A stretch of DNA of 41,093 nt, taken from Alphaproteobacteria bacterium. GTDB lineage: Bacteria; Pseudomonadota; Alphaproteobacteria; Micropepsales; Micropepsaceae. Positions 1 to 9,759 of this stretch are shown piece after piece (the stretch's first letter is position 1; every line of letters begins with the position of its first letter). The stretch is from contig JAGWXR010000005.1 in the NCBI GenBank assembly GCA_018969785.1, forward strand, positions 1 through 41,093, in the 5' to 3' direction. The notes under the pieces were generated by a model. That model was not told the origin of the DNA and made no database searches. It saw nothing but the letters and a program-made list of their open reading frames with translations. The position numbers and the translations under genes are program-made.

Positions 1-2483
1 GCCGCATTGTCGATCAGCACCTGCGGCTCCACCCGGAACGCCTCCTCGCGCTTGCGCACGCCCTTGGCATCGATGACAGATCGGGGAACAACTTCGCCGG
101 CGAGCACCCGTGCCATGGTCTGCCGGATGCGCTCGAACGCCCGTGCCTCCGTGATGGGATCGCCATTGGCGTCCTGCACCGAGAACAGGTCGATGGCCAT
201 GCCATCGCTCGTCGTGAAGATCTTGGCGTCGAGAATATTGGCCCCGCACATCGCAAAGGCACCGGCGATGCGGGAAAACAGGCCCGGATGGTCCTCGGTG
301 TAGATCGAGAACTCGGTGACCGAGCGCCGCGCATCGACGCGGGGCGCAAGGTTGAGCTTCTCGCCCCGACGGTCGGCATCGCGCATCTGCAGGGCAAGCC
401 GCTCATGTGCATCGGTGTCGAGCGAAAGCCAGAACGGATCATAGTGCCGCGCAATCGCCCGCGCCCGCTCCTCCGGCGTCCAGCTTTCGAGGCGTTGCTC
501 AAGGGCGTACCGCGCCATCTTCACGAGCTGCGGGCGCGCCGTGGCGCTGAACCCGCCCAGCATCTGCGCCTCGGCCTCGTAGTAGAGTTGCCGCAGCAAC
601 TGCCCCTTCCAGCCATTCCACACCCCGGGCCCCACGGCCCTGATGTCGGCAACCGTGAGGCACAGCAGCAGCCTCAGGCGTTCGGGCGACTGCACGACGG
701 CAATGAAGTCCCTGATCGTCTTGGGATCCGAAAGGTCGCGCTTTTGTGCCACGTCGCTCATGACAAGATGGTTGCGCACGAGCCAGGCCACCGTCTCGGT
801 CTCGGCCGGCCCCATGCCAAGCCGGGGACACAGCGACTGCGCCACCTCCTCGCCGACTTCCGAATGGTCCCCTTCCCGCCCCTTGGCGATGTCGTGCAGC
901 AGCACCGACATGTAGAGCACCTCCCGCGAGAGCACCTTGTGGATGATCTCGTTGGCAAGCGGATGTTCTTCCTTGTACTCGCCGCGCTCGATCTTCGCGA
1001 GATGGCCAATCGCGCGGATCAGGTGCTCGTCAACCGTATAGTGGTGGTACATGTTGAACTGCATCTTCGCCACGATCCGGCCGAAGTCGGGCACGAATGC
1101 ACCAAAAACGCCGGCTTCATTCATCTGCCGGAGCGCCCGCTCCGGATCCCGCCGCGAACAGAGCAGCTCGAGGAAAAGCCGGTTGGCTTCCGGATCGGCC
1201 CGCAGGCGCTCGTCGACAAGGTGCAGGTTGCGCGTGACATGCCTGAGCGCGTCCGGATGGATGTCGACACCCTTCTGGTTGGCGATATGGAACAGCCGGA
1301 CCATGTTGCAGGGCTTGTCCCGCAGCGTCTCCACGCCATCGACGTTCACGCGGTTCTGCTCGACGAAGAAACCATCTGTTCCCGCGCGCCACTTGCCGAT
1401 GCCCGGAATCATGCGACCGAATGACGGCCACGACTTCTTGTTCTGCGCCTCAAGGGCCGCACAGAAGATGCGCGTGAGGTCGCCGACGGTCTTGGCCGTC
1501 AGGAAGTAGCGCTGCATGAAGCGCTCGACGCCCCGCTCGCCCTTTTCGTCATTGAACCCGAGCCGCCGCGCCACCTCGATCTGGGCATCGAATGCCAGAC
1601 GCTCCTCCGCGCGACCCGCCACCAGGTGCAGGTGGCACCGGACAAGCCAGAGAAACTCCTCGGCCTCCTCGAAGGCACGCAATTCGTCCGCATTCAGGAA
1701 GCCAACCTGCACAAGCCCCGATACATCATCGACCCGATAGAGATACTTGGCAATCCAGTAGAGCGTATGCAGGTCGCGCAGCCCGCCCTTGCCATCCTTG
1801 ACGTTTGGCTCGACCAGGTAGCGGCTCTCCCCTGTCATCGCGTGGCGCCGTTGCCGTTCCGAAAGTTTCGCCTCGATGAAATCGTTCTGCGCGATGGCCA
1901 CGACTTCGGACGCAAAGCGGTTCTTGAGCGTCGTGAACAGTGGCTGGTAGCCGCAGATGAACCGCGCCTCCAGCACCGACGTGCGGATCGTGTGGTCGGC
2001 CTTCGACAGGCGGATGCACTCGTCGATCGATCGCGTCGCATGCCCGACTTTCAGGCCAAGGTCCCAGAGCAGATAGAGCATGAACTCCACCACGCTCTCG
2101 CCCCACGCCGTCTGCTTGAAGGGCATCACGAACAACAGGTCGATATCCGACCCCGGCGCCAGTGCGCCACGCCCGTAGCCCCCGACCGCAACGATCGAGA
2201 CGCGCTCCGACTCCGTCGGGTTCTGCGCATAGAAGGCGTGCTTCGTCGTGAAATCATAAAGCGCGTGGATTAGCTCGTCGACATCACGCGCAAGCGCCTT
2301 TGCAGCCCCCAGGCCCGTGCCGCCCTGCTCGAGGCTTTCGCGCATGCGCTGTCGTGCTTGCGCAAGGGCATCCTTGAAAAGCGGCAGCGCCGCCCGCCTC
2401 AGGCGCGAAACATCCGCTCCCTGCTCGAGCGCAGCCGCCGTCAGCCGCGTGCGAAGGTCATCCTTGGCGTCAGTCGCATCCAT
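1..2483 (-). CDS. glnD: [Protein-PII] uridylyltransferase / uridylyl-removing enzyme GlnD (3' end outside window)
   Basis: GlnD is the cytoplasmic nitrogen sensor that uridylylates PII proteins when glutamine is low and removes UMP when glutamine is high. The frame is open from the ATG at 2483 to the window edge (about 827 codons); the family is usually 900 or more residues, so the end of the second ACT domain is missing. Seen in order: the nucleotidyltransferase motif GGYGRG-x5-SDIDLLF at residues 101-118 with the metal-binding Asp113 and Asp115; an HD phosphohydrolase motif LLHDIAKGREGDHSEVG near residue 528; and a first ACT domain (EFSIYTEDHPGLFSRIAGAF) from about residue 720. It lies 31 bp downstream of mutS on the same strand and is probably co-transcribed. 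The glnD/mutS/malic enzyme neighbourhood is typical of rhizobial chromosomes. Confidence 0.96.
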   Translation of the reverse strand, partial: MDATDAKDDLRTRLTAAALEQGADVSRLRRAALPLFKDALAQARQRMRESLEQGGTGLGAAKALARDVDELIHALYDFTTKHAFYAQNPTESERVSIVAVGGYGRGALAPGSDIDLLFVMPFKQTAWGESVVEFMLYLLWDLGLKVGHATRSIDECIRLSKADHTIRTSVLEARFICGYQPLFTTLKNRFASEVVAIAQNDFIEAKLSERQRRHAMTGESRYLVEPNVKDGKGGLRDLHTLYWIAKYLYRVDDVSGLVQVGFLNADELRAFEEAEEFLWLVRCHLHLVAGRAEERLAFDAQIEVARRLGFNDEKGERGVERFMQRYFLTAKTVGDLTRIFCAALEAQNKKSWPSFGRMIPGIGKWRAGTDGFFVEQNRVNVDGVETLRDKPCNMVRLFHIANQKGVDIHPDALRHVTRNLHLVDERLRADPEANRLFLELLCSRRDPERALRQMNEAGVFGAFVPDFGRIVAKMQFNMYHHYTVDEHLIRAIGHLAKIERGEYKEEHPLANEIIHKVLSREVLYMSVLLHDIAKGREGDHSEVGEEVAQSLCPRLGMGPAETETVAWLVRNHLVMSDVAQKRDLSDPKTIRDFIAVVQSPERLRLLLCLTVADIRAVGPGVWNGWKGQLLRQLYYEAEAQMLGGFSATARPQLVKMARYALEQRLESWTPEERARAIARHYDPFWLSLDTDAHERLALQMRDADRRGEKLNLAPRVDARRSVTEFSIYTEDHPGLFSRIAGAFAMCGANILDAKIFTTSDGMAIDLFSVQDANGDPITEARAFERIRQTMARVLAGEVVPRSVIDAKGVRKREEAFRVEPQVLIDNA

Positions 2484-2514
2484 GGGTCCCGGCCCGGCTG
2501 TTCCGCAATAACCG

Positions 2515-5235
2515 TCAGCCTACCTGATCGACCAGACGCTTCAACTCATAAACGAGGTCAAGCGCAGCCTTTGGCGTAAGTTCATCGGCTGCAAGGGCAC
2601 GCAACCGCTCTTCAACCACGCTGGACCGCGCTGGAGCCGCTGCAGTCGCCAGTTGCGAGAACAGCGGCAGGTCATCCAGCAGCGTCTTCGCACGCCGACC
2701 CGTGTCGCCCTGTTCGAGCGCCCGCAGCACCTCCTGCGCCCGCTTCAGCACGTCATCCGGCAGTCCGGCCAGCCGCGCAACCTGGACGCCGTAGGATCGA
2801 TCCGCCGCCCCCTGCAACACCTCGTGCAGGAACACGATCCCGCCCTGCCATTCGCGCACGCGCACGGTGACATTCGCGATGCCGTCAAGCCGCTGCGCCA
2901 GCGTCGTAAGCTCATGGTAGTGGGTGGCAAAAAGCGCGCGCGACCGGTTCACGTGGTTCAGCCGCTCCACCGTCGCCCACGCGATCGAGAGCCCGTCATA
3001 GGTCGCTGTGCCGCGGCCGATCTCGTCAAGGATCACAAGCGACCGCTCCGTCGCCTGGTTCAGGATGGCAGCCGTTTCCACCATCTCGACCATGAAGGTC
3101 GACCGGCCGCGCGCAAGGTCATCGGCAGCACCGACACGACTGAACAGCCGGTCGACGAGCCCGACGCGCGCGGCGGCAGCCGGCACGAAGGAACCCATCT
3201 GCGCCAGGATCGCAATCAGCGCGTTCTGCCTCAGGAATGTCGATTTGCCGGCCATGTTGGGACCGGTGACAAGCCACAGCCGCCCTGGCCCGTCAGCCGA
3301 AAGGTCACAGCTGTTTGCAACAAAGCCCTGTGCCTGCCGCGCAAGCGCCGCCTCGACGACGGGATGGCGTCCCCGGTCGATCCTGAACTCGAGCCCCTCC
3401 GAAATGACCGGCCGGGCGAAACCCCGCTCGACCGCAAGTGTCGACAGCGCCGACAGGACATCGATCTGCGCAACACACTGGGCAACATCCGACAGCACGC
3501 CCGAAGCCGCCTGGATCGCGACCACCATCTCCTCATGCAGCCCGAGCTCAAGCGCAAGCGCGCGCTCGGCAGCATCCGCGATCCGGGTCGCCAGCTCGGA
3601 AAGCTCGACATTGGTATGGCGCTGCGCCTGAGCCGTTGTCTGGCGGTGGATGAAGCTTCGCCCGGTCTCCGAGGCCTTCAGCTTCTCCGCATTCGCCGAC
3701 GTGATCTCGATGTGATAGCCCAGCACATTGTTATGCTTGACCTTGAGCGAGCCGATCCCTGTTTCGGCGCGCAGCCGCGCCTCGAGGTCGATGATCACAA
3801 GCCGCGCATCGTCACGCAGGCGTCGCAGCGTATCCAGTTCCGCATGCACGCCCACGGCAATGAAGCCGCCATCGCGGGCAAGCAGCGGCAGCTCTGCCGA
3901 AAGGCTTCGCACCAGTGTTTCGTGAATGGCCCGCAATTCGCCCTGTGCCGCAGTGAGGCGCGCTGCCAGCGAGGCAATGTCGGCAGGAACGGGACGCAGC
4001 ATCTGAGGCGACGACGCCAGCGCATCCGGGATCGCGAACGCATGCACCAGCGCATCCCGCACGACACCCAGGTCACGCGGCCCGCCGCGCCCCAGCAACA
4101 GCCGCGCCATCGCCCGCGACATGTCGGGAAGACGGCGCAGCACGCCGCGCACGCGCGCCCGCACGTCCTCGCACGCGGCAAGGAAGTCGACAGCCTCGAG
4201 GCGCCCATTGATCCGTGCCGCATCGGTCAGCGGCGACTGCAGCCACTCGGTGATTTCCCGCCCGCCCGGCGCCGTCAGCGTCATGTCGATCGTCGACAGA
4301 AGGCTTCCCTCGTGCGTCCCCGACAGCGTCTCGCAGATCTCGAGGTTGCGTCGCGTGGCCGCATCGATCAGCATGATGCCTGATTGCGCCTGCTGCCGCG
4401 GCGGCCGCAGCGAAGGCAGCCTGCCCTTCTGCGTCAGCTCGAGATAGGAAAGAACGGCGCCGGCAGCAGAAATCTCCGCCCGCGAGAAAATGCCGAAACC
4501 CTCCAGCGCGCTCACCGCGAACTGACGCTTCAGCAGGCGCTCGCCCGCATCCGGGTCGGCCTTCAGCCGGGCGATCAGCGTGATCCTGTCACCAAGTTCC
4601 TGCCGCACCGGTTCGAGGGCAGGATCCTCGCCGAGGTTGTCGGCCACCAGCAACTCGGCCGGCGCGATGCGCGCGATGAGGGGCATCAGCGCGCGGGCAT
4701 CAACCTGCGCTGTCATGAATGTGCCATCGGTGATGTCGGTCCACGCAACCGCATAGAGCCCCGCAGCCTTGCCGATGGCCGCCAGATAATTGTGGCGCCG
4801 CGCCGACAGGAGCTGGTCTTCCGTCAGCGTACCCGGGGTCACCACCCGCACCACTTCGCGCGCGACAACCGACTTCGAACCGCGCTTGCGCGCCTCGGCC
4901 GGATCCTCGGTCTGCTCGCAGATGGCGACCTTGAAGTTCTTGCGGATCAGCGTCAGCAGGTAGCTCTCGGCCGAATGCACTGGCACGCCGCACATGGGAA
5001 TGTCGGCTTCCAGGTGCTTGCCCCTCTTGGTCAGGGCAATGTCGAGCGCGGCCGACGCCTTCACGGCGTCATCGAAGAAGAGCTCGTAGAAGTCACCCAT
5101 CCGGTAGAACAGCAGATAGTCCTGATGGGCCTCCTTGATCTTGAGATATTGCGCCATCATCGGCGTGGCGCCGCCCGTCGCATGCGACAGGGCTGCGGCA
5201 TCATGTAACTCTTGCGGATTTTCCATGGCGCTCAT
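2515..5235 (-). CDS. mutS: DNA mismatch repair ATPase MutS
   Basis: MutS recognises base mismatches and short loops after replication and recruits MutL. The 906-residue protein has the N-terminal mismatch-binding motif FYRMGDFYELF (the Phe-x-Glu wedge) near residue 45, connector, lever and clamp regions, then the ATPase: Walker A TGPNMAGKST near residue 662, Walker B LVILDEIGRGTATYDG near 735, and ATHYHEL shortly after. The start at 5235 has in-frame alternatives 3 codons later (MENPQ) and near MMAQYLKIK; the family core begins at the last of these, so the N-terminus is not fixed by the sequence. It is divergent from maeB and followed closely by glnD. Confidence 0.97.
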   Translation of the reverse strand: MSAMENPQELHDAAALSHATGGATPMMAQYLKIKEAHQDYLLFYRMGDFYELFFDDAVKASAALDIALTKRGKHLEADIPMCGVPVHSAESYLLTLIRKNFKVAICEQTEDPAEARKRGSKSVVAREVVRVVTPGTLTEDQLLSARRHNYLAAIGKAAGLYAVAWTDITDGTFMTAQVDARALMPLIARIAPAELLVADNLGEDPALEPVRQELGDRITLIARLKADPDAGERLLKRQFAVSALEGFGIFSRAEISAAGAVLSYLELTQKGRLPSLRPPRQQAQSGIMLIDAATRRNLEICETLSGTHEGSLLSTIDMTLTAPGGREITEWLQSPLTDAARINGRLEAVDFLAACEDVRARVRGVLRRLPDMSRAMARLLLGRGGPRDLGVVRDALVHAFAIPDALASSPQMLRPVPADIASLAARLTAAQGELRAIHETLVRSLSAELPLLARDGGFIAVGVHAELDTLRRLRDDARLVIIDLEARLRAETGIGSLKVKHNNVLGYHIEITSANAEKLKASETGRSFIHRQTTAQAQRHTNVELSELATRIADAAERALALELGLHEEMVVAIQAASGVLSDVAQCVAQIDVLSALSTLAVERGFARPVISEGLEFRIDRGRHPVVEAALARQAQGFVANSCDLSADGPGRLWLVTGPNMAGKSTFLRQNALIAILAQMGSFVPAAAARVGLVDRLFSRVGAADDLARGRSTFMVEMVETAAILNQATERSLVILDEIGRGTATYDGLSIAWATVERLNHVNRSRALFATHYHELTTLAQRLDGIANVTVRVREWQGGIVFLHEVLQGAADRSYGVQVARLAGLPDDVLKRAQEVLRALEQGDTGRRAKTLLDDLPLFSQLATAAAPARSSVVEERLRALAADELTPKAALDLVYELKRLVDQVG

Positions 5236-5346
5236 GGGCTTATCCTGCCTGTACAGGACAGTCGCCCAAGGCTATTGAGGGCGGCAGGGGAACGCCGAGC
5301 CCGGGAAATCGGAGGTTCGCGTTCTGTTGAGGACCGAAGTGGACAC

Positions 5347-7608
5347 ATGTCGAAAAAGCGACCATTCACCGATCAGGAAGCGCTTCTCTTTCACGCCCAC
5401 CCCAAGCCTGGCAAGATTGAAATACGGCCATCCAAGCCGATGGCGACGCAGCGCGACCTCAGCCTCGCCTATTCCCCGGGGGTTGCGGTGCCGGTGCGCG
5501 CCATCGCGGACGATCCATCCACAGTTTATGACTACACCGCCCGCGGGAATCTCGTCGCAGTGATCTCAAACGGCACGGCAATCCTGGGCCTCGGGGACCT
5601 CGGTCCCCTCGCCTCCAAGCCCGTGATGGAAGGCAAGGCAGTCCTCTTCAAGCGCTTTGCCGACGTCGACTCGATCGACCTTGAAGTCGACACGCAGGAC
5701 ATCGACGCCTTCGTCAACTGCGTGCGCTACCTCGGTCCCACCTTCGGTGGCATCAACCTCGAGGACATCAAGGCGCCCGACTGCTTCGTCATCGAGCAGC
5801 GCCTGCGTGAACTGATGAGCATCCCCGTCTTCCATGACGACCAGCACGGCACGGCGATCATCACCGCCGCCGGTCTCGTCAACGCCCTGCACCTGACCGG
5901 CCGCGACATCCGCACCGCCCGCATGGTTGTCAATGGCGCCGGCGCCGCCGGCATCGCATGCCTCGAGCTCATCAAGGCCATGGGAATGCCGCACGAAAAC
6001 GCCGTCCTCTGCGACACCAAGGGGCCGATCTGGCGCGGTCGCACCGAAGGCATGAACCAGTGGAAGTCCGCCCACGCCGTTGACACGAAGGCACGCTCCC
6101 TCGCCGAGGCCGTGAAGGGTGCCGACATATTCCTCGGCCTTTCGGTCAAGGGAGCCATGACGGCCGACATGGTTCGCTCCATGGCCGCAAGGCCAATCAT
6201 CTTCGCCTGCGCCAACCCCGATCCCGAGATCACGCCCGAGGAAGTCGCCGCCGTGCGCAGCGACGCCATTGTCGCCACCGGACGGTCGGACTATCCCAAC
6301 CAGGTCAACAATGTGCTGGGGTTTCCCTACATCTTCAGGGGCGCGCTCGACGTCCGCGCCCGCACGATCAACGAACCCATGAAGATCGCAGCCGCCAAGG
6401 CGCTCGCCGAACTGGCACGGGAAGATGTCCCCGACGAGGTGGCAGCCGCCTACCACAACGCCAGGCCCAAGTTTGGCCCCGACTACATCATTCCGGTCCC
6501 CTTTGATCCGCGGCTGATCTCGACGGTGCCGGTGGCCGTGGCACGCGCCGCCATGGAAAGCGGCGTCGCCCAGAAGCCCATCGCGGACCTCGACCGCTAT
6601 GCGAACGAGCTCGCCTCGCGCCTCGACCCGGTCGCATCCATCGTCCAGCGCGTCGTGGCACGCGTACGCATGGACCCCAAGCGCATCGTCTTTGCAGAAG
6701 GCGAGGAAGAGGCCGTGATCCGCGCCGCCCTCGCCTACCAGAACTCGGGCCTCGGCAAGGCCATCCTTGTCGGCAACCCCGAAAGCATCCGCGCGACCGC
6801 ACGCGAGTCCGGCCTCGAGGAGATCGACGAACTCGAGATCGTCTTCGGACGCCAGAGTCCCCGCACCACGCAGTACGCCCAGGCCCTCTACGAGCGCAAG
6901 CAGCGCCAGGGAGCGCTCCTGCGCGACTGCACCCGCCAGGTCACCTACGACCGCAATATCTTCGCAGCCTCCATGGTAGCCGCAGGACACGCCGACGCGA
7001 TGGTGACAGGCGTCACGCGCCACTACTCCGTCGCCTTGGGCGACGTGCGCCAGGTCATCGACCCGAAGCCCGGCGAACGCGTCGTGGGCGTATCGATCAT
7101 CCTGCACAGCGGCCGCACGGTTTTCGTCGGTGACACCAACGTGCTGGAAATGCCAACCGCCGAGGAACTCGCCGACATCACCGTGCAGACCGCAGCCGTG
7201 GCCCGGCGCTTCGGCTACGAGCCGCGCGTCGCGCTGCTCGCCTACTCGACCTTTGGCCAGCCCTGGGGCGAACGGTCCCAGCGCGTGCGCGAAGCCGTCG
7301 AGCTGCTCGACAGGCGCGGCGTCGACTTCGAGTACGACGGCGAGATGAACGCCGACATCGCGCTCGATATGGAGCGCATGGCCCGCTACCCCTTCTGCCG
7401 CCTCAAGGGGCCGGCGAACGTGCTGATCATGCCTGCGATCCACTCGGCGTCGATTTCCACCACCATGACCGAGGTGATCGGCGGCGCCACCGTGATCGGC
7501 CCGCTCCTGGTGGGTCTGTCGAAGTCGGTCCAGATTGCCCCGCTCGGCGCACGGATGAGTGACATCGTCAACATGGCGGCGCTCGCCGCCTACAACATAT
7601 CGAATTGA
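5347..7608 (+). CDS. maeB: NADP-dependent malic enzyme with C-terminal phosphotransacetylase-like domain (MaeB/Tme type)
   Basis: Oxidative decarboxylation of malate to pyruvate, supplying NADPH and pyruvate (and so acetyl-CoA) during growth on C4 acids. The 753-residue length matches the two-domain MaeB family. Residues 1 to about 430 are the malic enzyme domain, with LAYSPGVAVPV, the substrate/metal segment FHDDQHGTAII and the nucleotide-binding NGAGAAGIA. The remainder resembles phosphotransacetylase (RIVFAEGEEEAVIRAA, MVTGVTRHYSVAL); in characterised homologues this domain has a regulatory or oligomerising role and no Pta activity. The open frame extends upstream to 5212 but would overlap the mutS start; the ATG at 5347 (MSKKRPFTDQEAL) matches where family members begin. 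Assignment to NADP rather than NAD rests on family type only. Confidence 0.95.
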   Translation: MSKKRPFTDQEALLFHAHPKPGKIEIRPSKPMATQRDLSLAYSPGVAVPVRAIADDPSTVYDYTARGNLVAVISNGTAILGLGDLGPLASKPVMEGKAVLFKRFADVDSIDLEVDTQDIDAFVNCVRYLGPTFGGINLEDIKAPDCFVIEQRLRELMSIPVFHDDQHGTAIITAAGLVNALHLTGRDIRTARMVVNGAGAAGIACLELIKAMGMPHENAVLCDTKGPIWRGRTEGMNQWKSAHAVDTKARSLAEAVKGADIFLGLSVKGAMTADMVRSMAARPIIFACANPDPEITPEEVAAVRSDAIVATGRSDYPNQVNNVLGFPYIFRGALDVRARTINEPMKIAAAKALAELAREDVPDEVAAAYHNARPKFGPDYIIPVPFDPRLISTVPVAVARAAMESGVAQKPIADLDRYANELASRLDPVASIVQRVVARVRMDPKRIVFAEGEEEAVIRAALAYQNSGLGKAILVGNPESIRATARESGLEEIDELEIVFGRQSPRTTQYAQALYERKQRQGALLRDCTRQVTYDRNIFAASMVAAGHADAMVTGVTRHYSVALGDVRQVIDPKPGERVVGVSIILHSGRTVFVGDTNVLEMPTAEELADITVQTAAVARRFGYEPRVALLAYSTFGQPWGERSQRVREAVELLDRRGVDFEYDGEMNADIALDMERMARYPFCRLKGPANVLIMPAIHSASISTTMTEVIGGATVIGPLLVGLSKSVQIAPLGARMSDIVNMAALAAYNISN

Positions 7609-7610
7609 AG

Positions 7611-8375
7611 ATGACGGAAATCCACCTCGTACCCTGCCTCAAGGACAATTACGCCTACATCCTCCACGAGCCGCGCACGCGCGCCGTGGCCGTGGTCGAT
7701 CCTTCCGAGGCTGCACCCGTGATCGACGCGCTGCGCGCCCGCGGCCTCGCGCTCACGCACATCCTCAACACGCACCACCACTTCGACCACACCGGCGGAA
7801 ACCTTGAACTGAAGGAGCGCACGGGCGCAAGGATCATCGGCCCCCGCGCCGACGCGGATCGCATTCCCGGCATCGACATCCAGGTCGGCCAGGGTGACCT
7901 CGTCGCCATCGGAACGGCGATCGCCCGGGTCTATGACATCCCCGCGCACACCCGCGGCCATATCGCCTTCTGGTTCGAGGAAGCAAAGGCCGTCTTCACC
8001 GGCGATACCATGTTCGCCATGGGTTGCGGCAGGCTGTTCGAGGGCACGCCCGACCAGATGTGGCAAAGCCTGTCGACGCTTGCACGCCTGCCCGCGGACA
8101 CGCGCGTCTATTGCGGTCACGAATACACGCAGTCCAACGGCCGCTTTGCCCTCAGCCTCGAGCCCGGCAACGCCGACCTTGTCGCCCGCATGAAGGAAGT
8201 CGACGACCTTCGCCAGCGCGGCCTGCCCACAATTCCCTCGACGATCGGGCTCGAGTTGAAGACAAACCCCTTCCTGAGACCCGACAGCGACGAACTGCGC
8301 CGCACGCTGAAGATGGAACGCGCCGCCGTGGTCGAAGTGTTCGCCGAAACCCGCCGGCGCAAGGACGTGTTTTGA
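7611..8375 (+). CDS. gloB: Hydroxyacylglutathione hydrolase (glyoxalase II)
   Basis: Hydrolyses S-D-lactoylglutathione to D-lactate and glutathione, the second step of methylglyoxal detoxification in the cytoplasm. The 254-residue protein has the metallo-beta-lactamase metal motif NTHHHFDHTGG (His55, His57, Asp59, His60), later metal ligands in IPAHTRGHIAF and FTGDTMFAMGCGRLFEGT, and the GloB-type C-terminal signature YCGHEYTQSNGRFAL. The frame also permits a TTG at 7605 overlapping the maeB stop; the ATG at 7611, 2 bp after that stop, is preferred. It is probably expressed with maeB and the following cupin gene. Confidence 0.95.
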   Translation: MTEIHLVPCLKDNYAYILHEPRTRAVAVVDPSEAAPVIDALRARGLALTHILNTHHHFDHTGGNLELKERTGARIIGPRADADRIPGIDIQVGQGDLVAIGTAIARVYDIPAHTRGHIAFWFEEAKAVFTGDTMFAMGCGRLFEGTPDQMWQSLSTLARLPADTRVYCGHEYTQSNGRFALSLEPGNADLVARMKEVDDLRQRGLPTIPSTIGLELKTNPFLRPDSDELRRTLKMERAAVVEVFAETRRRKDVF

Positions 8376-8389
8376 CGCCATCGCCGGAC

Positions 8390-8812
8390 ATGACGGCCGA
8401 TGCGATCATTCGCAGCCTCGGCCTTCTGCCTCATCCCGAAGGCGGCTACTTCCGCGAGACCTTCCGCGACAGCCGGAACATCGCCGGCCGGAGCGCTTCC
8501 ACGGCCATCCTCTATCTGCTGAAGCACGGCGAGATTTCCAGATGGCACCGCGTGGATGCCGTGGAGATCTGGCACTGGTACGCAGGCGCACCCCTCGAAT
8601 TGGGCCTGTCGCCCGACGGACATGCGCACGAAACACGCATCCTGGGAAACACCCTCGCTGAGGGACACTTGCCACAGGTGATCGTGCCGGCAGGCTGCTG
8701 GCAGACGGCGCGCTCGCGCGGCGAATTCACGCTGGTCGGTTGCACGGTCGCGCCAGGCTTCGAATTCAGCGGCTTCGAGATGGCAGAACCCGGATGGCAG
8801 CCCCGCCTCTAG
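8390..8812 (+). CDS. Cupin fold protein, DUF985 family
   Basis: A 140-residue single-domain cupin of the DUF985 group (yeast YML079w-like). Visible family features are LGLLPHPEGGYFRETFRDS near the N-terminus, a TAILYLL strand, WHRVDAVEIWHWYAGAPLEL, and the closing VIVPAGCWQTARS and GEFTLVGCTVAPGFEFSGFEM. The known structures bind sugar-like or hydrophobic ligands, but no reaction is established, so no function is assigned. The start is the ATG at 8390; a TTG at 8372 overlapping the gloB stop is possible but less likely. The 3' end shares the tetranucleotide CTAG with the stop codon of the convergent gene. Confidence 0.88.
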   Translation: MTADAIIRSLGLLPHPEGGYFRETFRDSRNIAGRSASTAILYLLKHGEISRWHRVDAVEIWHWYAGAPLELGLSPDGHAHETRILGNTLAEGHLPQVIVPAGCWQTARSRGEFTLVGCTVAPGFEFSGFEMAEPGWQPRL

Positions 8813-9558
8813 CGCGGGCTGAACTGCGCCAGCTGTCGCTGGATCACGCCGGACGATGGCCTGCCCCCCAGCCCCAGTCCGCGCGTGAACGTGACAACAA
8901 GCATGTCCCCCTGCCGATAGGGGATGACCGCAGGTCCCGCCACAAACCGGATGCGCTTCAGCGTGACGCCGGCCGCATCGCGCCCCGGCCCCGAACGGAT
9001 CCAGTTGAGCAGCGCCGTGCCGGCATTGCGGATGGAATCGAATAGCAGGGCGCGGGTCTCGCCGTCGCGCGCAGCCATGGCCCAGTCGGCCTCGAACAGC
9101 ACCATGCGTCCCGTCTCGGCACGCGCCTGCGCCATGATGCGCGAGGCATAGTCCTGGATCATCGCCAGCGCCGGCGCGTTGGAACGCAGCGGCTGCACGG
9201 GACGCCGGTCAGGCGCAACCGGCACGCCGCGCATATTGTCGGGCGTGAACAGCGTGATCCCGCCCAGCGCCGAAATGCGGAGCACGACGAACTGGTCTTC
9301 CCGGATCAGCAGGCGGTCGCCACCTGCGGCAGGAGCCCAGCGCAGCACCAGGATCTCCTCGCTGCCATCGAATTTCAGCTTCGGCGCCTCGCCCGTCAGG
9401 TCGAGGACAAAGCCGATCGGCGTGAACTCCGAGCTGTAATGCGCAAGCGCTGGCAGGTCCCGCTCGAAAGCACGGGCGTCCCTCGCGCCCATCCCGGCAA
9501 GAAGGGCGATCGCAACAAGGATGACCCGCAACCAGGATCGCAAATCTGGCTCCAACAA
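8809..9558 (-). CDS. Secreted protein of unknown function, DUF4908-like
   Basis: A 249-residue protein whose N-terminus has a charged start, the hydrophobic run VILVAIALLAGMGA and a likely signal peptidase site after ARDARA, so it is probably periplasmic. The mature part contains FVLDLTG, a LKFDGSEEILVLRW strand pair, the block ALGGITLFTPDNMRGVPVA, and the closing GLGLGGRPSSGVIQRQLAQF. This pattern resembles the alphaproteobacterial DUF4908 family as I remember it; a profile search would settle it. No catalytic motif is visible. It is transcribed alone, convergent with the cupin gene with overlapping stops, and about 200 bp downstream of phaB in the same direction. Confidence 0.75.
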   Translation of the reverse strand: MLEPDLRSWLRVILVAIALLAGMGARDARAFERDLPALAHYSSEFTPIGFVLDLTGEAPKLKFDGSEEILVLRWAPAAGGDRLLIREDQFVVLRISALGGITLFTPDNMRGVPVAPDRRPVQPLRSNAPALAMIQDYASRIMAQARAETGRMVLFEADWAMAARDGETRALLFDSIRNAGTALLNWIRSGPGRDAAGVTLKRIRFVAGPAVIPYRQGDMLVVTFTRGLGLGGRPSSGVIQRQLAQFSPR

Positions 9559-9759
9559 TACGCAGCCGCAGGCCCTCGCCCCCGACGGCGGCCCACATCC
9601 GTGCCCCTTTTTAACCTCAGGTTTATCGACCGAGATCGTGGCAACAATGTGGTTTGGTAACAGGACTGCGACCGATGGTTTACGCAGGGTAACTCCGGGG
9701 GCACACCCGCCGGCTGCACAGGAATCTGCGCGCCGGCAGGCCCCGACGAGGCCGCAGCC

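Noticed and set aside
288-1424. 378-codon plus-strand frame opposite glnD
   Set aside because: It is the complement of GlnD coding sequence; the minus frame carries clear nucleotidyltransferase, HD and ACT motifs.
5566-7443. 625-codon minus-strand frame opposite maeB
   Set aside because: Antisense shadow in high-GC DNA; composition is Gly/Asp/Val/His-rich without any motif, while the plus frame is a full malic enzyme.
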